A stretch of DNA of 46,673 bases, taken from positions 1-46,673 of the forward strand of contig JAUXPP010000060.1 of the NCBI GenBank assembly GCA_030683705.1, written 5' to 3'. Numbering within the stretch: the first letter of the stretch is position 1; every line of letters begins with the position of its first letter. The DNA is from Polaromonas sp. (GTDB taxonomy: Bacteria > Pseudomonadota > Gammaproteobacteria > Burkholderiales > Burkholderiaceae_C). Position numbers and translations under genes: made by a program. A model generated the notes under the pieces. The model had not been told where the DNA came from, searched no databases, and saw nothing but the letters and a program-made list of their open reading frames with translations. Below, piece after piece: positions 1 to 7,621 of this stretch.

Positions 1-179
1 CGCGCGGTGGGGAGGGTGACATCGACGGTATGGGTATGGCCACCAAAATAACTGCCGGCTTCGAACAGCGTGATGTCGGCCTGGCCCTGGAGGGCGTGGG
101 CCACGGCGAGGCCGGAGATGCCGGAGCCGACGATGGCGACCCGGGGGCGGGCTGATGGCGAGCGGCTCGTGGAAGCCAT
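1..179 (-). CDS. FAD/NAD(P)-binding oxidoreductase, COG2907-like (N-terminal fragment)
   Basis: The window edge cuts this gene, so only the first 59 codons are present, read leftwards from an ATG at 177-179. Residues 14-27 carry a dinucleotide-binding Rossmann signature (VAIVGSGISGLAVA), followed by a strand ending in an acidic residue (DITLFEA) and then GGHTHTV. This order is typical of the predicted NAD/FAD-binding proteins of COG2907, distant relatives of flavin amine oxidases. From family knowledge, such genes often stand beside DUF1365 and cyclopropane-fatty-acid-synthase-like genes that modify membrane lipids, but that neighbourhood lies outside the window. Substrate and catalytic residues cannot be judged from the fragment. 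No strong ribosome binding site is visible. Amine oxidase or phytoene-desaturase-like annotations are possible alternatives. Confidence 0.8.
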   Translation of the reverse strand, partial: MASTSRSPSARPRVAIVGSGISGLAVAHALQGQADITLFEAGSYFGGHTHTVDVTLPTA

Positions 180-518
180 CTCAACAGCCGGAAGATAAAA
201 ATGCTGCGAAGCGCCCCGGCGCGAACAAGGGAGGGAGGGAGGAGGAGGAGAACCGCCCCGGGATTGCATCCTGGCCGCAGGGGCCTGGAAGTCTTCGCAA
301 CAAAAAAACGGCAGGACCGGAACGGCGCAGGGGGCGCTGTACCGATGCCTGTCTGAGCTGTTTCACATGCGCGCAGTTCCCCCGAAATGCAAATGGCATC
401 GCGTAAAGATTTGTTAAGGAATTCAGGTGCACGGCGGAAGCAGTCTTTGAAAAGAAGTAAGAAAGGCCTAATTTCTGAGATTATAAAACCTATTGGTCAG
501 ATTATTACCGATTGGTAA
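180..518. other. Intergenic region without a convincing gene
   Basis: This 339-base gap separates the oxidoreductase start from the end of the peroxidase gene. Small open frames on both strands have no family resemblance and overlap each other antisense, so I call none. The left two thirds are GC-rich; the right part (about 400-520) is AT-rich and holds a leftward TATAAT at 480-485 and a 16-base palindrome at 504-519. Any promoter for the oxidoreductase would have to lie here. Confidence 0.6.
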
Positions 519-519
519 T
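504..519. promoter_or_regulatory. Perfect 6-4-6 inverted repeat, candidate operator
   Basis: ATTACC-GATT-GGTAAT is a perfect dyad directly after the peroxidase stop codon. It lacks the GC content and U-tract of an intrinsic terminator. It sits 18 bases upstream of a leftward TATAAT (480-485), roughly where the -35 element of a leftward promoter would be, so an operator role is plausible. This is inference from position only. Confidence 0.3.
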
Positions 520-1106
520 TATTTTGCCAGCAACTTTTTTTCTATGTCCTGGAGCAAGGCCGGACTGCCCGGCGTCACGCTGCTGCCAAAGCTGCTGATG
601 TCCTGGCCATCGCGTGACACCACATATTTGTGGAAATTCCAGCGCGGCGCGTTTCCGGTGCGCCCGGCCAGTTGCCGGTACAGCGGATTGGCGGTTTTCC
701 CGGTCACGCTCGACTTGGCAAACATCGGAAATTTCACGCCGAAGGTGTTTTCACAGAAGTCAGCAATGTCCTTGTTGCTGCCGGTCTCCTGGGAAAAGTC
801 GTTGGACGGAAAGCCCAGCACCACCAGGCCCTTGTCGCGGTATCTGGCATGCAAGGCCTCCAGCCCGGCGTACTGGGAGGTGAAGCCGCAGAAGCTGGCG
901 GTGTTGACGATCACCAGCACCTTGCCGCTGTACTGGCACAGGGCCTGGGGTTTTTCGTCCTGCAAGCGCAGAAAACTGTGTTGCAGCAAGGCTGCACATG
1001 CCGGCGCCGGGGTGGTCGCGGCTGGCGGGGCCGCATGGGCGGGTGCAAGTGCCACGCCGCCCAGCAGGACGGCAGCGATCAGGGTGTCGAATGAAACGCG
1101 GGGCAT
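519..1106 (-). CDS. Exported glutathione peroxidase family protein (2-Cys type)
   Basis: A 195-residue protein with an N-terminal signal peptide (cleavage near residue 25 after AHA) and a GPx thioredoxin fold. The peroxidatic Cys73 lies in NTASFCGFT. The usual partner residues are present: Gln106 in FPSNDFSQE, and Trp156-Asn157 in WNFHKY. Cys118 in IADFCENTFG occupies the place of the resolving cysteine in thioredoxin-dependent GPx enzymes, so I infer a periplasmic 2-Cys peroxidase that reduces hydroperoxides rather than a strict glutathione enzyme. The motif is the FPSNDF variant seen in many bacterial members rather than FPCNQF. The gene stands alone, divergent from the ferritin-like gene; the gap between them holds short dyads at 1211-1226 and 1281-1293. 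Confidence 0.9.
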   Translation of the reverse strand: MPRVSFDTLIAAVLLGGVALAPAHAAPPAATTPAPACAALLQHSFLRLQDEKPQALCQYSGKVLVIVNTASFCGFTSQYAGLEALHARYRDKGLVVLGFPSNDFSQETGSNKDIADFCENTFGVKFPMFAKSSVTGKTANPLYRQLAGRTGNAPRWNFHKYVVSRDGQDISSFGSSVTPGSPALLQDIEKKLLAK

Positions 1107-1280
1107 GACAGGGGTTTCCAGTTCAAAAAGGGGCGATCAGGGCCGGCCATTGTGTCCTGCGGGCCGGTGCCAGCCTGCCGGGGATACGCAAGGCGCCGCC
1201 GGACGGATTCAGCGGCTTTGGCCGCTACCCAGCGTGGTGAAAACCGTGTAGAACGACTAAAGCAGGCCAAATACACCTCA

Positions 1281-1293
1281 ATTGGCATCCAAT
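1281..1293. promoter_or_regulatory. Short inverted repeat in divergent promoter region
   Basis: ATTGG-CAT-CCAAT is a perfect 5-3-5 dyad in the 277-base gap between the divergent peroxidase and ferritin-like genes, about 90 bases before the latter's start. A second dyad, AGCGGC-TTTG-GCCGCT, lies at 1211-1226. Either could bind a regulator; nothing else supports the idea. Confidence 0.2.
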
Positions 1294-1383
1294 GGCGGCA
1301 AAAGGCCTTTGGGCGCGAGTTGTCATATTCCCCGCCTAAAATTGCGCTACATCTAAGTCGGCGAGCGCCGCGTAAGGAGTCAC

Positions 1384-2256
1384 ATGCTTTACCCAGAACT
1401 TTTCAAGCAACTCGAATCTGTCCGCTGGGACATGGACAAGGACATTCCCTGGGCCAGTTTCGACGCCTCCAAGCTGACCGACGAGCAGGCCCAGACGATC
1501 AAGATGAATGCCATCACCGAGTGGTCCGCCCTGCCGGCGACCGAAATGTTTCTGCGTGACAACAAGGACGACAGCGATTTCTCCGCCTTCATGTCGATCT
1601 GGTTTTTCGAGGAGCAGAAACACTCGCTGGTGCTGATGGAGTACCTGCGGCGCTTCCGGCCCGATCTGGCGCCGACCGAAAAGGAACTGCACGAGGTGCG
1701 TTTCGAATTTGAACCGGCTCCCGCGCTGGAGACCCTGATGCTGCATTTCTGTGGCGAAATCCGCCTGAACCACTGGTACCGGCGCGCCAGCGAATGGCAC
1801 ACCGAGCCGGTCATCAAGCAGATCTACACCCAGCTCTGCCAGGACGAGGCGCGCCATGGCGGCGCCTACCTGCGTTACATGAAGCGCGCGATCAACAACT
1901 TCGGCAACGATGCCCGTGCGGCCTTCACCAAGGTCGGCGTGCTGATGGCCAGCGCCCGCCGCACGGCGCAGGCGCTGCACCCGACCAACCTGCATGTCAA
2001 CAAGGACCTGTTCCCGCGTGACACCATCCAGTCGCGCCTGCCCAACCCCGAGTGGCTGGAGCACTGGCTGGACAAGCAGATCAACTTCGACGCGGTCTGG
2101 GAAGGCAAGGTGGTCGAGCGCATCCTGCACAACATGAGCCTGCTGATGAACCAGAGTTTCAAGACGGTGCAGGAACTCAACCGTTACCGCAAGGAATTGA
2201 GCCGCGAGATTGCCGGCTCGATCGCGGCCAAGGCAGCGGCGCCGACGGGCGTTTGA
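1384..2256 (+). CDS. Ferritin-like di-iron protein (desaturase/R2-like helical bundle)
   Basis: A 290-residue, mainly helical protein without signal peptide. Spaced carboxylate/histidine motifs fit a di-iron ferritin-like four-helix bundle: Glu46 or Glu54, E77-x-x-H80 (FEEQKHS), Glu125 (CGEIRLNHW) and E155-x-x-H158 (DEARHGG). Two ExxH motifs of this kind are shared by acyl-ACP desaturases, ribonucleotide reductase R2 and related oxidases. The overall length and the IYTQLCQDEARHG signature resemble betaproteobacterial proteins labelled ferritin or acyl-ACP-desaturase-like; the substrate is unknown. The start has a good AAGGAG site at 1375-1380. The stop codon overlaps the start of the next gene (TGATG), so the two are probably translationally coupled. 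Confidence 0.8.
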   Translation: MLYPELFKQLESVRWDMDKDIPWASFDASKLTDEQAQTIKMNAITEWSALPATEMFLRDNKDDSDFSAFMSIWFFEEQKHSLVLMEYLRRFRPDLAPTEKELHEVRFEFEPAPALETLMLHFCGEIRLNHWYRRASEWHTEPVIKQIYTQLCQDEARHGGAYLRYMKRAINNFGNDARAAFTKVGVLMASARRTAQALHPTNLHVNKDLFPRDTIQSRLPNPEWLEHWLDKQINFDAVWEGKVVERILHNMSLLMNQSFKTVQELNRYRKELSREIAGSIAAKAAAPTGV

Positions 2257-2606
2257 TGCAGGACACCCGCTGGCCCAGTGCCTCGGGTGGCAGGAGCCGC
2301 GTCGTCGCGCATGGCGCACAGGTGTTTGCCGTCGCCAATGCCAGCGATGCCGGTCTGGATTTCGAGGGGCAGTTGGCGCAGACCCTGGCGATGCTGGAGC
2401 AGCACCTGCTGCATGCCGGCAGTTCGCGGGCCGGCCTGCTCAGTGTGCAAATCTTCATCACGGACTTCGCCAACAAGCCCGCGCTGGACCTGGCCTGGAG
2501 CCGCTGGATCGGTGATAACAACGCGGCCTGGCCGCAACGTGCCGTGATTGGCGCGCAGCTCGACGGTGGTTTGCTGCTTGAGATGGTGGCCGTGGCCTTC
2601 CGTTAA
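2256..2606 (+). CDS. RidA/YjgF family protein (YoaB-like)
   Basis: A 116-residue protein. The start is the ATG at 2256-2258 that overlaps the upstream TGA; the open frame extends further upstream, but that part is an out-of-frame shadow of the ferritin-like gene. The fold signature runs from VFAVANASD (strand pair) through the helix LAQTLAMLEQHLLHAG and LLSVQIFITDF to WPQRAVIGAQL and LLEMVAVAF. The arginine in PQRAVIG aligns with the conserved arginine that RidA enzymes use to hydrolyse reactive imines/enamines. The sequence is closer to the YoaB-like subgroup than to canonical RidA. Coupling to the di-iron protein suggests related function, but which imine, if any, is handled cannot be read from sequence. 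Confidence 0.82.
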   Translation: MQDTRWPSASGGRSRVVAHGAQVFAVANASDAGLDFEGQLAQTLAMLEQHLLHAGSSRAGLLSVQIFITDFANKPALDLAWSRWIGDNNAAWPQRAVIGAQLDGGLLLEMVAVAFR

Positions 2607-2615
2607 AGTGGCGGC

Positions 2616-3119
2616 ATGCACAGCGCGCTCCCTCCTTCAACTCCCGCCTTTCTGCAAAAAATCGCTTCACGCGCAAATGCTGCGCAAGCCGTCGCTGCCC
2701 TGCCCCGGCCGGTGGTCTTCACCAACGGCGTGTTCGACGTGCTGCACCGCGGCCACGCCACTTACCTGGCCGCCGCGCGCGCACTGGGCGGCAGCCTGGT
2801 GGTGGGCCTGAATACCGACGCCTCGGCCCGGCGCCTGGGCAAGGGGCCGGACCGCCCCCTCAACCACGAGCAGGACCGCGCCGCCCTGCTGGCGGCACTC
2901 GAATCCGTGAGCCTGGTGACCTGTTTCGACGAAGACACGCCGCTGGCGCTGATCACCGAACTGCGGCCGGACATCCTGGTCAAGGGTGGCGACTACGACA
3001 TGGACTGCCTCGCCGAAACCGCCGTCGTCAGGGCCTACGGCGGCACGGCGCTGGCCATTCCTTTTGTCGATGGGTATTCGACCACGGCGCTGGTCCAAAA
3101 AATCCGGCAAACCCCCTGA
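2616..3119 (+). CDS. rfaE2: D-glycero-beta-D-manno-heptose 1-phosphate adenylyltransferase
   Basis: A 167-residue nucleotidyltransferase that makes ADP-heptose from heptose 1-phosphate and ATP for the LPS inner core. The N-terminal nucleotidyltransferase motif is FTNGVFDVLHRGH, with the HxGH pair at His44/His47. GLNTDASARRLGKGPDRP and ILVKGGDYD follow, and the C-terminus carries GYSTTALVQKI, diagnostic of RfaE domain II. In E. coli this domain is fused to the kinase (HldE); here it stands alone, as is common in betaproteobacteria, so rfaE1 must be elsewhere. The gene lies 9 bases after the RidA-like gene and ends just before a repeat element and a convergent efflux operon. Confidence 0.93.
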   Translation: MHSALPPSTPAFLQKIASRANAAQAVAALPRPVVFTNGVFDVLHRGHATYLAAARALGGSLVVGLNTDASARRLGKGPDRPLNHEQDRAALLAALESVSLVTCFDEDTPLALITELRPDILVKGGDYDMDCLAETAVVRAYGGTALAIPFVDGYSTTALVQKIRQTP

Positions 3120-3151
3120 GGCGGGGTGCCGGCACTTTCGGGCAGCAAGGC

Positions 3152-3208
3152 GCTATCAAATCAGTAGCTGCCCACGCTCGCCCCGCATGGGTTGAAGGCG
3201 GTTTTGGT
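3152..3208 (+). repeat. Interspersed dyad-tipped repeat, copy 1 (intergenic)
   Basis: The left tip reads GCTATCAAATCAGTAGCTG and forms a GCTA-N9-TAGC hairpin; the right part is degenerate GGGTTGAAGGC. It aligns column by column with the copies at 8259, 24474 and 33032. It fills the gap between the convergent ends of rfaE2 and the RND pump gene. Confidence 0.75.
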
Positions 3209-3215
3209 CCATGGA

Positions 3216-6200
3216 TCAGGGCGCGGGCAGCGCCACGGGCCGGGCGTCGGTTTCCAGTTGCGGCTCTGGGGCTGCACCGGTGGGTGTCTTGTGCCTCAGC
3301 AGTTTCGCCGACTGCCGCTTGAACCACTCCCCCATATCGTCCACGTAGGTGAACACCGCCGGGATGACCAGCAGGCTGAGGAAGGTGGAAGTGATCAGGC
3401 CACCAATCACAGCCACCGCCATGGGTGAGCGGAAGCTGCTGTCGGCCGAACCCCAGCTCAGGGCAATCGGCAACATGCCCGCGCCCATGGCAATGGTGGT
3501 CATGACAATCGGGCGGGCGCGCTTGTGGCAGGCGTCGAGCAGCGCTTCCAGGCGCGACATCGGGGGCTGTTCAGGCTGGCTTTCGGTGGCTGCGCGTCCG
3601 CGGCGTGCCTCGATGGCGTACTCGACCAGCAGGATGGAGTTCTTGGTGGCCACACCCATCAGCATGATCAGGCCAATCAGCGAGGGCATGGAGAAGGACT
3701 TGTCCGCGATCAGCAGGCCGACGAATGCGCCGCCCAGCGACAGGGGCAGGGCCGCCAGAATCGTCACCGGGTGCAGGAAGTTCTTGAACAGCAGCACCAG
3801 CACGATGTAAATGCACAGCACGCCGGTGAGCATGGCCAGGCCGAAACTCGCGAACAACTCCCCCATCACCTCGGCGTCGCCAATCACCACCTGCTTCACA
3901 CCGGCCGGCAGGTTCACGATGGCGGGCAATTTCTCCACGGCTGCAGTCACGTCACCGAGCGCCAGGCCCGAGAGTTCCACCTCGAACTGCACATTGCGCG
4001 AACGGTTGAAGCGGTCGATGACGGCCGGCCCACCGGCCATCTCCACGCGGGCGACCTGGCCCAGCATGACGGGCCCGACACCCGGCTTGGTGCTCGGCAC
4101 CATCAGCCGCTCCAGGGTCGCCAGATCGGCCTTGGCATCATCGGCCAGGCGAACCACGATGGGGATCTGGCGCTGCGACAGGTTCAGCTTGGGCAGGGCA
4201 GCGTTGTAGTCGCCCACGGTGGCAATGCGCAGCGTCTCGCCAATCGCGGCACTGGTCACGCCGAGATCGGCCATGCGCGCAAAGTCGGGCCGCACCGTCA
4301 CTTCGGGGCGCACCAGCGAGGCGCTGGAGGCGACCGAGCCGAGGCCGGGGATGGTGCGCAGGTCTTTTTCCAGAGCCACGGCAGCGCTCGCCAGGGCCGC
4401 CGGGTCTTCGCCGGTCAGCGCCAGAACGTACTTCTCGCCGGAGCCGCCCAGGCCGACCTTGCTGCGCACGCCGGGCACGTTTTCCAGCGCCTTGCGGATA
4501 TCGTTTTCAATGCCCTGCTTGCGCGGACGCTCGCCCCGCTCGGTCAGCAAAATGGTGAGCGTGGCCTTGCGTGTTTCGGCGGCGCCGCCGGGGGCGAACG
4601 GATCGCTGCCGGCCGCGCCACCGCCTATGGTGGTGTAGACACTTTTGACATGCGGCACTTTGGCAATCAGGCTGCGCGCCAGTTCGGCGGCCACCTTGGT
4701 CTCGGCCAGCCGGGTGCCGGGCGGCAGTTCCAGATAGACCTGGGTTTGCGAGTTGTCATCGGGCGGCACAAAACCGGTGGGCAGCAGCGGAATCAGCATC
4801 AGCGATCCGATGAAGAAGGCGCCGGCCGCAAGGCTGGTGACCAGCCGGTGCTGGATGCACCAGCGGCTGGCGCGCATGTACCAGCGCATCACCGCACCGT
4901 CTTTCTCGACGTAATTCACGATGGGTTTGAGGATGTAGGCAGCCATCATGGGTGTGAGCATGCGCGCCACCACCAGCGAAGCAAACACCGCGAGCGCCGC
5001 GGTCCAGCCAAACTGCTTGAAAAACTTGCCGGCGATGCCGCTCATGAAAGCCGTCGGCAGAAACACGGCGATCAGGGTGAAGGTCGTCGCGATCACGGCC
5101 AGGCCAATTTCATCGGCAGCCTCCATCGCCGCCTGGTAGGGCGTTTTGCCCATGCGCAAATGGCGCACGATGTTTTCCACTTCCACGATGGCGTCGTCGA
5201 CCAGGATGCCGATCACCAGGCTGAGCGCCAGCAGGGTCACGATGTTGATCGAGAACCCGAGGTAGTTCATGCCGATAAAGGCCGGGATCACCGACAGCGG
5301 CAGGGCCACGGCAGAGACAAAGGTGGCGCGCCAGTCGCGCAAAAACAGCCAGACCACCAGCACGGCCAGCAGGCCGCCTTCGATCAGCAGGGTCAGCGAG
5401 GCGCCGTACTCCTCTTCCACCGGCGTCACGAAGTCGAAGGCTTCCGTCAGTTCAATGTCGGGATGGCTTTCTTGCAGTGTTTTCAGGGCGGCGCGCACGC
5501 CACGGCCGGCTTCCACCTCGCTGGCGCCCTTGCTGCGCGCAACTTCAAAACCCACCACCGGCACGCCGTTGAGCAGGGCGGTCGAGCGTTGTTCGGCGAT
5601 GGTGTCCTGCACATCGGCCACCTGGCCCAGGCGCACCTTGCGGCCGTCGCCTACCGCCAGCTCCAGCGAAGCCAGCTCGGCGGCGGATTTGACGGTGGCC
5701 AGCGTGCGCACGGGTTGCTCGCTGCTGCCCAGGTCGGTGCGGCCGCCCGCGGTGTCCATTTGCACCTGGCCGAGCTGGCGCGAGATGGTGGCGGCACTCA
5801 CGCCCAGCGAGGCCATTTTGGCGGTGTCCAGCGCAATACGCACCTCGCGGGTGACGCCGCCCACACGGGTAATGGCGCCCACACCGGGCACGGCCAGCAG
5901 GCGGCGTGTCAGCGTGTCATCGACAAACCAGGAGAGGGCCTCGTCGTCCATCGCCTTGCTGCGTATGGTGTAGGCGAGCACCGGCGACGCCGCCAGGTTG
6001 ACTTTGCTGACGATGGGGTCGCGCACATCGGAGGGCAGGTCGGCCCGCACCTGCTGCACCGCGGACCGCACCTCGTCGAGCGCCTCCTGCGTCGGTTTTT
6101 CCAGGCGGAACTCTGCCGTGATGGTGGCCGCGCCGTCCTGCACCTTGGTGTAGATGTTTTTCAGCCCCTGCAGGGACGCGATGGCGTTTTCAATCTTGCG

Positions 6201-6392
6201 GGCGACGTCGGTTTCCAGCTGTGCCGGCGAGGCGCCGGGCAGGCTGGCCGAAATCACGATGTTGGGGACATCGAGATCCGGGAAGTTCTGCACCTTCATG
6301 TTCTGGTAGCCGAGAACGCCGGCAAAACACAGCATCACAAAAAACATGATGGCGGGAATCGGGTTGCGGATGCACCAGGCGGAAACGTTCAT
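3216..6392 (-). CDS. RND efflux transporter permease subunit (HAE-1 type)
   Basis: A 1058-residue inner-membrane proton-driven efflux pump subunit of the AcrB/MdtC type. It has the expected duplicated layout: a first membrane helix at about 12-30, a large periplasmic porter domain, a block of helices at about 335-540, a second porter domain and a final helix block. The proton-relay aspartates are Asp399-Asp400 in GILVDDAIVEVEN in the fourth helix, and a matching lysine lies in GVATKNSILLVEY. The start has a GGAGA site just upstream. It is the last gene of a leftward operon after the TetR regulator, outer-membrane lipoprotein and adaptor. HAE-1 pumps usually export drugs or amphiphiles; no substrate can be assigned here. 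Confidence 0.93.
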   Translation of the reverse strand: MNVSAWCIRNPIPAIMFFVMLCFAGVLGYQNMKVQNFPDLDVPNIVISASLPGASPAQLETDVARKIENAIASLQGLKNIYTKVQDGAATITAEFRLEKPTQEALDEVRSAVQQVRADLPSDVRDPIVSKVNLAASPVLAYTIRSKAMDDEALSWFVDDTLTRRLLAVPGVGAITRVGGVTREVRIALDTAKMASLGVSAATISRQLGQVQMDTAGGRTDLGSSEQPVRTLATVKSAAELASLELAVGDGRKVRLGQVADVQDTIAEQRSTALLNGVPVVGFEVARSKGASEVEAGRGVRAALKTLQESHPDIELTEAFDFVTPVEEEYGASLTLLIEGGLLAVLVVWLFLRDWRATFVSAVALPLSVIPAFIGMNYLGFSINIVTLLALSLVIGILVDDAIVEVENIVRHLRMGKTPYQAAMEAADEIGLAVIATTFTLIAVFLPTAFMSGIAGKFFKQFGWTAALAVFASLVVARMLTPMMAAYILKPIVNYVEKDGAVMRWYMRASRWCIQHRLVTSLAAGAFFIGSLMLIPLLPTGFVPPDDNSQTQVYLELPPGTRLAETKVAAELARSLIAKVPHVKSVYTTIGGGAAGSDPFAPGGAAETRKATLTILLTERGERPRKQGIENDIRKALENVPGVRSKVGLGGSGEKYVLALTGEDPAALASAAVALEKDLRTIPGLGSVASSASLVRPEVTVRPDFARMADLGVTSAAIGETLRIATVGDYNAALPKLNLSQRQIPIVVRLADDAKADLATLERLMVPSTKPGVGPVMLGQVARVEMAGGPAVIDRFNRSRNVQFEVELSGLALGDVTAAVEKLPAIVNLPAGVKQVVIGDAEVMGELFASFGLAMLTGVLCIYIVLVLLFKNFLHPVTILAALPLSLGGAFVGLLIADKSFSMPSLIGLIMLMGVATKNSILLVEYAIEARRGRAATESQPEQPPMSRLEALLDACHKRARPIVMTTIAMGAGMLPIALSWGSADSSFRSPMAVAVIGGLITSTFLSLLVIPAVFTYVDDMGEWFKRQSAKLLRHKTPTGAAPEPQLETDARPVALPAP

Positions 6393-6415
6393 GTTTTTCT
6401 CCGGAAAATCGCGAT

Positions 6416-7591
6416 TTATTTCGTCGCTGCTGGCGCAGCACCGGCGTCGGGCGCAGCTTGGGCAGGCCCTGCACCGGCGGCCGCAGCCGTCACCACCTGA
6501 ACCGTGTCGCCGTCCGCCAGGAAAGCCGCGCCACTGGCCACATAACGCTCGCCGGCCTGGGCCCCCTTTGTGATTTCCACCGCGTCGCCCAGGCGGCGGC
6601 CGGTTTCCAGTTTCATCTGCCTGACTTTGTTGCCGGCCTCGATGCGCATGGCGTAGGTGAAGCCGTCGCGCAGCACCAGCGCCTGCTGCGGCAGCGTCAG
6701 CGCGGGGCTGGCGCCCAGTTCAAATTCGCCCTGCGCAAACATGCCGGCTTTCACACCCGGGTTGCGCGCCAGATCGACGTACACCAGCGCGTTGCGGGTC
6801 AGCGGGTCCACCGTGGGCGCCACCATGCGCACCGTGCCCTGCACCTGCGCGCCGCTGGCCGCCGTCACCCGTGCGGTGGCACCCGGCTTGATACGGATGA
6901 CCTCGTCGCTGGTGACCTCGGCGCGCCACTCGAGGCGGCCGCCGCGTATCAGCCGGAACAGCTCGGTACCCGAGCCCACCACGCCGCCCACGGTGGCATT
7001 GCGCGCCGAGATGACCCCGCTGTCGGGCGCCAGCACCTGGGTGTTGTTGCCGCGCACCTGCTGCGCATCCAGCACCGCCTGGGCGGCGGCGACACGCGCC
7101 CTGGCCGTCTGCTCGCTGGTGTTGTACTGGTTGATCTGTTGCGTGCTCAGGGCGCCGGAGTCCTGCAGCGTGCGCGCACGCGCGGCATTGGCCGCGGCGT
7201 CGGCCGCCGTGGCCTGGGCCTCGACGAGGCTGGCGCGGGCCTGCGCCACGTCGGCCAGCACGCTGTCGCCGGAAAAACGCGCCAGCACCTGGCCGGCCTT
7301 GACCGTGTCGCCGACGTTGACCAGCACCTGCGTCAGGCGCAGGCCGCTGGATTCGGAGCCGATGATGGCCTCCTGCCAGGCCACGATGTTGCCGTTGGCG
7401 CCGAGCTTGAGCGGCAGCCGGGTCTGTTCGGGCTGGGCGGCCGTCACCGTCAGCGCCGGCTTGGGGGCGGCGGCGGCGGTATCGGCCTTGGCGCCGTCTG
7501 GCGCAGAGAAAAACAGGGCATAGGCGCCCGCCGCCACAACAATGACGGCGATCAGCACAAGAGCGACCGGTGTGAGCTTGAATTTTTTCAT
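6416..7591 (-). CDS. RND efflux periplasmic adaptor (membrane fusion protein)
   Basis: A 391-residue adaptor that links the inner-membrane pump to the outer-membrane channel. An N-terminal anchor helix or uncleaved signal (about 8-28) is followed by a lipoyl-like half motif (VNVGDTVKAGQVLARFSG), an alanine-rich alpha-helical hairpin, the second lipoyl half (VLAPDSGVISARNATVGGVV), a beta-barrel and a C-terminal membrane-proximal domain (VEITKGAQAGERYVASG). The gene lies 30 bases after the outer-membrane protein gene and 23 bases before the pump gene. No clear Shine-Dalgarno site precedes the start, so translation may depend on upstream coupling. The alanine-rich tail after about residue 375 is low complexity. 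Confidence 0.92.
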   Translation of the reverse strand: MKKFKLTPVALVLIAVIVVAAGAYALFFSAPDGAKADTAAAAPKPALTVTAAQPEQTRLPLKLGANGNIVAWQEAIIGSESSGLRLTQVLVNVGDTVKAGQVLARFSGDSVLADVAQARASLVEAQATAADAAANAARARTLQDSGALSTQQINQYNTSEQTARARVAAAQAVLDAQQVRGNNTQVLAPDSGVISARNATVGGVVGSGTELFRLIRGGRLEWRAEVTSDEVIRIKPGATARVTAASGAQVQGTVRMVAPTVDPLTRNALVYVDLARNPGVKAGMFAQGEFELGASPALTLPQQALVLRDGFTYAMRIEAGNKVRQMKLETGRRLGDAVEITKGAQAGERYVASGAAFLADGDTVQVVTAAAAGAGPAQAAPDAGAAPAATK

Positions 7592-7621
7592 GGTGGTGGT
7601 GTTGATTCAGGGTGATGCGGT

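Noticed and set aside
155..432. Overlapping small frames on both strands between the oxidoreductase and the peroxidase
   Set aside because: Antisense to each other, charged low-complexity proteins, no ribosome binding site, no family resemblance.
3525..6500. A 991-codon open frame antisense to the first RND pump gene
   Set aside because: Same composition (His/Gln/Gly-rich), no recognisable family, and fully opposite a well-matched pump gene.
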